NCBI GenBank assembly: GCA_934636435.1 | Contig: CAKUAQ010000038.1 | Coordinates: 1-17,785, forward strand | From: an uncultured Eubacteriales bacterium | GTDB lineage: Bacteria; Bacillota; Clostridia; Oscillospirales; Acutalibacteraceae | Direction of reading: 5' to 3' | DNA: 17,785 bases | Shown: piece by piece, positions 13,768-17,785 of the stretch | Layout of the letters: each line of letters starts with the position of its first letter | Numbering within the stretch: position 1 is the stretch's first letter | The notes under the pieces: model-generated | Seen by the model: only the letters and a program-made list of their open reading frames with translations | What the model was told of the DNA's origin: nothing | Databases searched by the model: none | Made by a program: the position numbers and the translations under genes

Positions 13768-16121
13768 GAGAGATGGAGACAGAGCGGTTACAGACGGCGC
13801 TGACCCGACGGCTGGCTCAAACGGAGCCGGATGCGGCGGCCGTGCATCGGGTGGTGGCGGAGACGGTCATGGAGGCCATTGCTCCCGTATGGGCGCAGTC
13901 CCGGCAGAAGCACGCCCGAACGCGGCGGGCTTATTATCTGTCGGCGGAATTTCTGGTGGGGCGGGCGGTGTACAATAATTTGTTGTGCACCGGTCTGACC
14001 CGACCGGTACAGATGGCATTGCAGGCGGCGGGAACGGATCCGAATGCTCTGGAGGAGGTGGAGGATGCCGCTCTGGGCAACGGCGGGCTGGGGCGGCTGG
14101 CCGCCTGCTATCTGGACAGCGCCGCCACTGGCGGGCTGCCGCTGGACGGCTATGGCCTCCGGTATCGCTATGGGCTGTTTCGCCAGAGCTTCCGGGACGG
14201 ATTTCAGCAGGAGCGGCCGGACGATTGGACCCGGGAGGGAGATCCCTGGTCGGTGCGCCGGGACCGGGAGCGGGAGCGGGTATCCTTCGGCTATGGGGAT
14301 GTGTGGGCGGTACCCTACGATATGCCGGTGATCGGCTACGGTGCCGCCCATATCGCCACCCTGCGGCTGTGGCAGTGTGAGCCGTTGGAGCCCTTTGATT
14401 TTGCTGCCTTTAACGCGCAGGAATATGACCGGGCGGTGGAAGAGAAAAACCGGGCAGAGGACATCTCCCGGGTGTTGTATCCCAACGATTCCGGTCCCAG
14501 GGGCAAGGTGCTGCGTCTGGAGCAGCAGTATTTCTTCACCAGTGCCTCCCTGCAGGATATGCTGCGCACCTTCTCTACGGCCCATGGAGAAGAATGGGGG
14601 CGGCTGGCGGATCATGTCGCCGTTCAGCTTAACGACACTCACCCGGTCATCGCCATCCCGGAGCTGATCCGGCTGCTGACGGAGCGGGGGGTGTCCTTCA
14701 TGGAGGCACTGGATGCGGCGCGGCGGATATTCAGCTATACGAACCATACCGTCATGCCCGAGGCGCTGGAGACCTGGGATATGGCCATCGTGGAGGAGGT
14801 CTGTCCGGCGCTGGTGCCGGTGGTGCGGCAGCTGGCGGACATCCAGCAGGCGGAGCTGGTCGCCGCCGGTGTCCCGAAGATCCGGTGGAAAAGCCTGCTG
14901 CTCCTGCAGGAGGACACCCTGCATATGGCGTATCTGGCCAGCTGGGTGTCGGCGCACATCAACGGCGTGGCGCGGCTGCACACCGACATTCTCAAGCAGA
15001 CGGTTCTGGGCGAATTCCATCGGCTGTATCCGGAAAAATTTATCAATGTCACCAACGGCGTGACCCAGCGCCGGTGGCTGGGGCTGTGCAATCCGGGGCT
15101 GGCGGCGTTTCTCACGGAGCAGCTGGGGGACGAGGGCTGGATGACCGATCTGTCCCGGCTGGGCGCACTGGCACCGCTGGCGGAAAACGACATTGCCATG
15201 GAGCGGTTTCTGGCCATCAAGCAGGAGAATAAACGCCGTCTGGCTGCTTGGGTCCGACGTCGGGAGGGGATCGAGCTGCTGTCCGGGGCGCTCTATGATG
15301 TGCAGATCAAGCGCCTGCACGAATACAAGCGGCAGCTGCTCAACGCCCTGTGCATCCTGGAGCAGTATTTCCGGCTGCGGGAGGGTACGCTGCCCGCGCC
15401 GACACCGGTGGTATTTCTGTTTGGGGCCAAAGCCGCCCCCGGCTATCAGCGTGCCAAAGCGATCATCAAACTCATCCATGAGATCGCCGCTCTCATTGCC
15501 CGGGATCCGGCGGCCTGCCGGATGATGCAGGTGGTGTTTGTGACCGATTACAATGTGTCCTATGCGGAGAAGATCATCCCGGCGGCGGACGTGTCGGTGC
15601 AGATCTCCACCGCCGGGACGGAGGCCAGCGGCACCGGCAACATGAAGCTGATGCTCAACGGGGCCGTCACGATGGGCACCTATGACGGAGCGAATATCGA
15701 GATCGTGGGCGCAGCCGGGGAGGAAAACAACTGCATCTTCGGCGCGCGGGTGGAGGATATCCGCCGTATGGAGGCCCACTATACTCCCCAAAAGCTGTAT
15801 GCCGCCAATCCCTCCATCCGCCGCTGCGTGGATGCGCTCACCGACGGCACGCTGGATGACGGCGGCACCGGCTGGTTCCGGGAGCTGCAAGACTCTCTTT
15901 TGGAGGGGGCGGCGTGGCACCGACCGGATGCCTATTATCTGCTGGCGGATTTTGAAGCGTGTCTCAATACCCGCCTGGGCATACAGGAGGAATACCGGAA
16001 AAGTCCGCTGGAATTTGCCCGCAAACAATGGCGCAATGTGTGTGCCGCCGGGTATTTTTCCTCCGACCGGGCCATCGGGGAATACGCCCGCCGGATCTGG
16101 CAGATCGAGCCGGTGGAATAG
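13764..16121 (+). CDS. Glycogen/maltodextrin phosphorylase (GT35)
   Basis: A 785-residue cytosolic enzyme that releases glucose-1-phosphate from alpha-1,4-glucans using inorganic phosphate and pyridoxal phosphate. Hallmarks include GNGGLGRLAACYLDS (105-119), QLNDTHP (288-294), YTNHTVMPEALE (325-336), NGVTQRRWL (431-439), DVQIKRLHEYKRQ (512-524) and the PLP site EASGTGNMK with Lys628. All catalytic segments appear intact and the length is close to the usual 750-850. The start at 13764 overlaps the permease stop (ATGA), giving translational coupling; an alternative ATG at 13773 has AAAGGA at better spacing. Co-transcription with an oligosaccharide importer suggests a maltodextrin-degrading (MalP-like) role rather than glycogen storage. 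A plus-strand terminator follows the stop. Confidence 0.96.
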   Translation: MREMETERLQTALTRRLAQTEPDAAAVHRVVAETVMEAIAPVWAQSRQKHARTRRAYYLSAEFLVGRAVYNNLLCTGLTRPVQMALQAAGTDPNALEEVEDAALGNGGLGRLAACYLDSAATGGLPLDGYGLRYRYGLFRQSFRDGFQQERPDDWTREGDPWSVRRDRERERVSFGYGDVWAVPYDMPVIGYGAAHIATLRLWQCEPLEPFDFAAFNAQEYDRAVEEKNRAEDISRVLYPNDSGPRGKVLRLEQQYFFTSASLQDMLRTFSTAHGEEWGRLADHVAVQLNDTHPVIAIPELIRLLTERGVSFMEALDAARRIFSYTNHTVMPEALETWDMAIVEEVCPALVPVVRQLADIQQAELVAAGVPKIRWKSLLLLQEDTLHMAYLASWVSAHINGVARLHTDILKQTVLGEFHRLYPEKFINVTNGVTQRRWLGLCNPGLAAFLTEQLGDEGWMTDLSRLGALAPLAENDIAMERFLAIKQENKRRLAAWVRRREGIELLSGALYDVQIKRLHEYKRQLLNALCILEQYFRLREGTLPAPTPVVFLFGAKAAPGYQRAKAIIKLIHEIAALIARDPAACRMMQVVFVTDYNVSYAEKIIPAADVSVQISTAGTEASGTGNMKLMLNGAVTMGTYDGANIEIVGAAGEENNCIFGARVEDIRRMEAHYTPQKLYAANPSIRRCVDALTDGTLDDGGTGWFRELQDSLLEGAAWHRPDAYYLLADFEACLNTRLGIQEEYRKSPLEFARKQWRNVCAAGYFSSDRAIGEYARRIWQIEPVE

Positions 16122-16151
16122 ATAAAGCGATGGGGGTACAACGGCTCCCGG

Positions 16152-16178
16152 AACGGGGGTGTTTTCCCGTTTTGTTTG
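16152..16178 (+). terminator. Terminator of the sugar ABC-phosphorylase operon
   Basis: AACGGG (16152-16157) pairs with CCCGTT (16166-16171), followed by TTGTTTG. It lies 30 bases after the phosphorylase stop. Confidence 0.65.
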
Positions 16179-16395
16179 TATCGTCTCGCGCGATACGGCC
16201 GTGTTGCTGTGTTTTTCGACTTGGCAGACGGAAAACCTCCTCGTTTCAGGACGGAGATTTCCGGCGAAACGCGTATCGAAGACGGCGGGTCACCTGCCCA
16301 AAGAATACCGGCGTGTGCTGAGCGGAGGGCAATGATGCCGATATACCCGCGGCTTAGTCGACAAGACGATCGCACCTCGATCATTCTGTCTAAGG
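16179..16395. other. Stretch with no recognisable gene upstream of fic
   Basis: Open frames cross this region but none resembles a known protein or has a good ribosome binding site. A GTATCG/CGATAC dyad at 16178-16196 is the only structure noted. It marks the change from the G+C-rich sugar locus to the more A+T-rich accessory end. It probably contains the recombination point at which the fic gene lost its 5' end. Confidence 0.4.
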
Positions 16396-16533
16396 GGAAT
16401 CGCAGAAAAAAGCACCGAAGCATCGAACGCCGTTGAGGGCATCGTTACCACGAATACGCGGATACGGCAGCTTGTTCAGGAAAAGACCGCGCCGAAAAAC
16501 CGTGACGAACAGGAGATCGCCGGATACCGTGAT
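16396..16533 (+). pseudogene. Start-less 5' part of the fic reading frame (inhibitory helix)
   Basis: In the same frame as the Fic gene the DNA encodes IAEKSTEASNAVEGIVTTN, then RIRQLVQEKTAP, then EQEIAGYRD, directly before the ATG at 16534. This is the conserved N-terminal part of this Fic subfamily, including a match to the (S/T)xxxE(G/N) inhibitory motif as SNAVEG (16432-16449). No ATG, GTG or TTG occurs in this frame between the stop at 16333 and the ATG at 16534, and the sequence before about 16390 does not look like Fic. The intact gene must have begun further upstream, so the 5' end has been lost or replaced. Confidence 0.7.
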
Positions 16534-17298
16534 ATGCTGAACATCATTCACAATGATTTTGACGCGATTCCCATTACGCAAAACTATATTTTGCAGTTTC
16601 ACAAAATCCTGTACAGCCACATGAACAATCCCGTTGCGGGTCGCACCAAAACCGTGCAGAACTATATCCGCGCCGCCTATCCGGACGGGCATACGGAAAT
16701 TTTGTTTACACCGCTTTCTCCCTTTGAAACGCCGGAGGCGCTTGATAAAATCTGCGAAGAATACAACCGCGTCATCGGAAATATGGAGCTGGAACCGCTG
16801 ATTGCAATTCCGGTTTTTATCCATGATTTTCTGTGTATTCATCCGTTCAACGACGGCAACGGCAGAATGAGCCGCCTGCTCACCACGCTGCTTTTATATC
16901 AAAACGGATTTTTCGTGGGCAAGTATATTTCGCTTGAAGCCAAGGTCGCCAAAAATAAAGATTTGTACTATGATGCGTTGGCGCAGTCTCAAAGCGGCTG
17001 GCACGAGGGAACGGAAAATGCTCTGCCCTTTATCAAGTATCTGCTCGGGACAATTTTGACGGCATATAAGGATTTGGATGCGCGGGTAGCGCTTGTGGAA
17101 ACCAAACTGCCTGCGCTTGAAATGGTGCGCAGAGCCAGCGAAAATAAAATCGGACGGTTCAACAAACAGGATATTCGTGAGTTATGCCCGACCCTCAGCG
17201 ACAGCTCCATCGAGGGCGCTTTGCGCAAGCTGGTGGCAGACGGCGAACTGAAAAAAGAGGGTAAAGGAAAAAGCACCCGCTATTTTCGGTTAAAATAA
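16534..17298 (+). CDS. Fic-domain protein (AMP transferase), 5'-truncated
   Basis: The frame from the first available ATG encodes 254 residues of a Fic protein, an enzyme class that usually transfers AMP from ATP to a hydroxyl of a target protein. The catalytic loop is intact: IHPFNDGNGRMSR with His103 to Arg111 matches HPFx(D/E)GNGR. The flap residues lie in the preceding TEILFTPLSP region. The C-terminus (about 205-254; GRFNKQDIRELCPTLSDSSI) is a winged-helix domain seen in this subfamily. There is no good ribosome binding site before 16534, and conserved Fic sequence continues upstream without a start codon, so the gene is probably broken. If translated from 16534 it would lack the inhibitory helix. 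Codon use is more A/T-ending than the sugar genes, suggesting transfer. Confidence 0.8.
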   Translation: MLNIIHNDFDAIPITQNYILQFHKILYSHMNNPVAGRTKTVQNYIRAAYPDGHTEILFTPLSPFETPEALDKICEEYNRVIGNMELEPLIAIPVFIHDFLCIHPFNDGNGRMSRLLTTLLLYQNGFFVGKYISLEAKVAKNKDLYYDALAQSQSGWHEGTENALPFIKYLLGTILTAYKDLDARVALVETKLPALEMVRRASENKIGRFNKQDIRELCPTLSDSSIEGALRKLVADGELKKEGKGKSTRYFRLK

Positions 17299-17314
17299 TT
17301 TTTACGTCGTAAAA

Positions 17315-17354
17315 TCGCAGCCCCGCACCTTTTGAATGAGGTGCGGGGCTGCGA
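17315..17354. terminator. Bidirectional terminator between fic and the small acidic gene
   Basis: A perfect 16-bp stem (17315-17330 with 17339-17354) has an 8-base loop. On the minus strand it is followed by TTTTACGACGTAAAAA. It sits between convergent genes. A second dyad, TTTTACG-T-CGTAAAA (17300-17314), directly adjoins it. Confidence 0.75.
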
Positions 17355-17374
17355 TGCTCATTTATAACGATTTT

Positions 17375-17554
17375 TTAATCGTCATCGTCTTCATCATCCC
17401 ATGACGAGATAAAGTGAAGTTCTCCGCTGTCCATATCCATAGCCATATTGTCGCCCATGCGCATCATCATATTGCCGTCGGAGTCGATTGCCATATTATC
17501 GGAAAGAGTGTGCGCGAAATCACCGTCGTCATAGTCGAAGAAATGCTTACTCAT
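17375..17554 (-). CDS. Very acidic 59-residue small protein
   Basis: This short gene encodes MSKHFFDYDDGDFAHTLSDN through a tail of SSWDDEDDDD. By count it has 16 Asp and 2 Glu against one Lys and one Arg, and 9 Met. Two imperfect internal repeats are visible: SDNMAIDSDGNM (18-29) and GDNMAMDMDSGEL (34-46). They suggest a small beta-hairpin fold with an acidic tail. It has no signal peptide or membrane segment. AGGAGG lies 7 bases before the ATG and overlaps the stop of the upstream HNH gene, so the two are one transcript with coupled translation. No function is known to me. The acidity and tight linkage to a nuclease would suit a nuclease inhibitor or DNA mimic, but this is inference. Confidence 0.8.
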   Translation of the reverse strand: MSKHFFDYDDGDFAHTLSDNMAIDSDGNMMMRMGDNMAMDMDSGELHFISSWDDEDDDD

Positions 17555-17566
17555 AAATATTCCTCC

Positions 17567-17785
17567 TCAATCTTCAATAATCTCGTATTCCACCCGGGAG
17601 CCTTTGACTCTGCGGGCGTGGTAGTGTATTCCGTTCGCTTTCCAGTGTGGGAAGTGATCTGCTTTTTCCTTGTTGGTATCACGATGGCAAATGATGATGT
17701 TTTCGAGGACATCGCAGCCGCCGGCGGAAAGCGGACGGATGTGGTCGAGCGTCGGGTGATAAGCACTGTTCGGATTCCCGCAGGC
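17567..17785 (-). CDS. HNH endonuclease, C-terminal part (runs off the window)
   Basis: The last 72 residues of an HNH (beta-beta-alpha-metal) nuclease are read on the minus strand. The motif is clear: HPTLDHIRPLSAGG (10-23), with Asp14-His15 as metal-binding/general-base residues, then ENIIICHRDTNKEK (28-41), with Asn29 and Asn38 at the conserved positions. FPHW and a basic tail (RRVKGSRVEYEIIED) follow. The N-terminus lies beyond position 17785. The gene ends 12 bases before the small acidic gene. Such nucleases occur in prophages, restriction systems, group I/II introns and toxins. The partial view does not decide which. Confidence 0.82.
   Translation of the reverse strand, partial: ACGNPNSAYHPTLDHIRPLSAGGCDVLENIIICHRDTNKEKADHFPHWKANGIHYHARRVKGSRVEYEIIED

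Noticed and set aside
13788..16028. 746-codon minus-strand frame antisense to the phosphorylase
   Set aside because: The same compositional shadow effect; the plus-strand phosphorylase has all family motifs.
16176..16436. 86-codon plus-strand frame just before fic
   Set aside because: No ribosome binding site or motif; its last part is out of frame with clear Fic coding sequence.

Overview
The window reads as chromosome of a Gram-positive, moderately high-GC Firmicute, most likely a gut Clostridium relative of the Oscillospiraceae/Ruminococcaceae type. This is inferred from strong AGGAGG-like ribosome binding sites, sigma-A-like promoters, lipobox-type substrate-binding lipoproteins, a RelQ-like small alarmone synthetase, and a maltose-type ABC system with no dedicated ATPase. 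No rRNA, tRNA or CRISPR array was seen.

Layout. (1) Positions 1-322 are the decayed 3' end of an IS1182-like transposase. A hairpin-rich spacer follows, ending in a perfect 23-bp inverted repeat (492-540). (2) Positions 610-3599 hold minus-strand genes: a short-chain dehydrogenase; a two-gene operon of small alarmone synthetase and D-lactate dehydrogenase with a clear promoter; and an 81-residue orphan protein with its own promoter and terminator. (3) Positions 3854-4841 are a scar. A more A+T-rich Ig-like lipoprotein gene abuts, head to head, a plus-strand XRE regulator fragment that has lost its N-terminal half. (4) Positions 4904-7534 are a three-gene minus-strand ABC importer of the NMT1/SsuA/ThiY class (ATPase, permease, binding lipoprotein). 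(5) Positions 7789-16121 form a sugar-utilisation locus: an AraC-type regulator diverges from a GH4 glycosidase, followed by a second operon of sugar-binding lipoprotein, two MalF/MalG-type permeases and a GT35 glycogen/maltodextrin phosphorylase. A tandem array of about 101-bp palindromic repeats lies inside this operon, between the permease genes. (6) Positions 16180-17785 are an accessory, more A+T-rich end: a Fic-domain gene that has lost its start, facing a minus-strand pair of HNH endonuclease (running off the window) and a 59-residue, extremely acidic small protein.

How it fits together. In the sugar locus, the binding protein and permeases would import an oligosaccharide, powered by a shared ATPase encoded elsewhere. 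The GH4 enzyme would cleave alpha-glycosides (its CHSV motif points to alpha-galactosides) and the phosphorylase would release glucose-1-phosphate from alpha-1,4-glucan. The AraC protein is the obvious local regulator. The least explained parts are the intra-operon cloverleaf-like repeats, the HNH/acidic-protein pair, and the Fic gene whose predicted inhibitory helix is encoded but has no start codon upstream of it.
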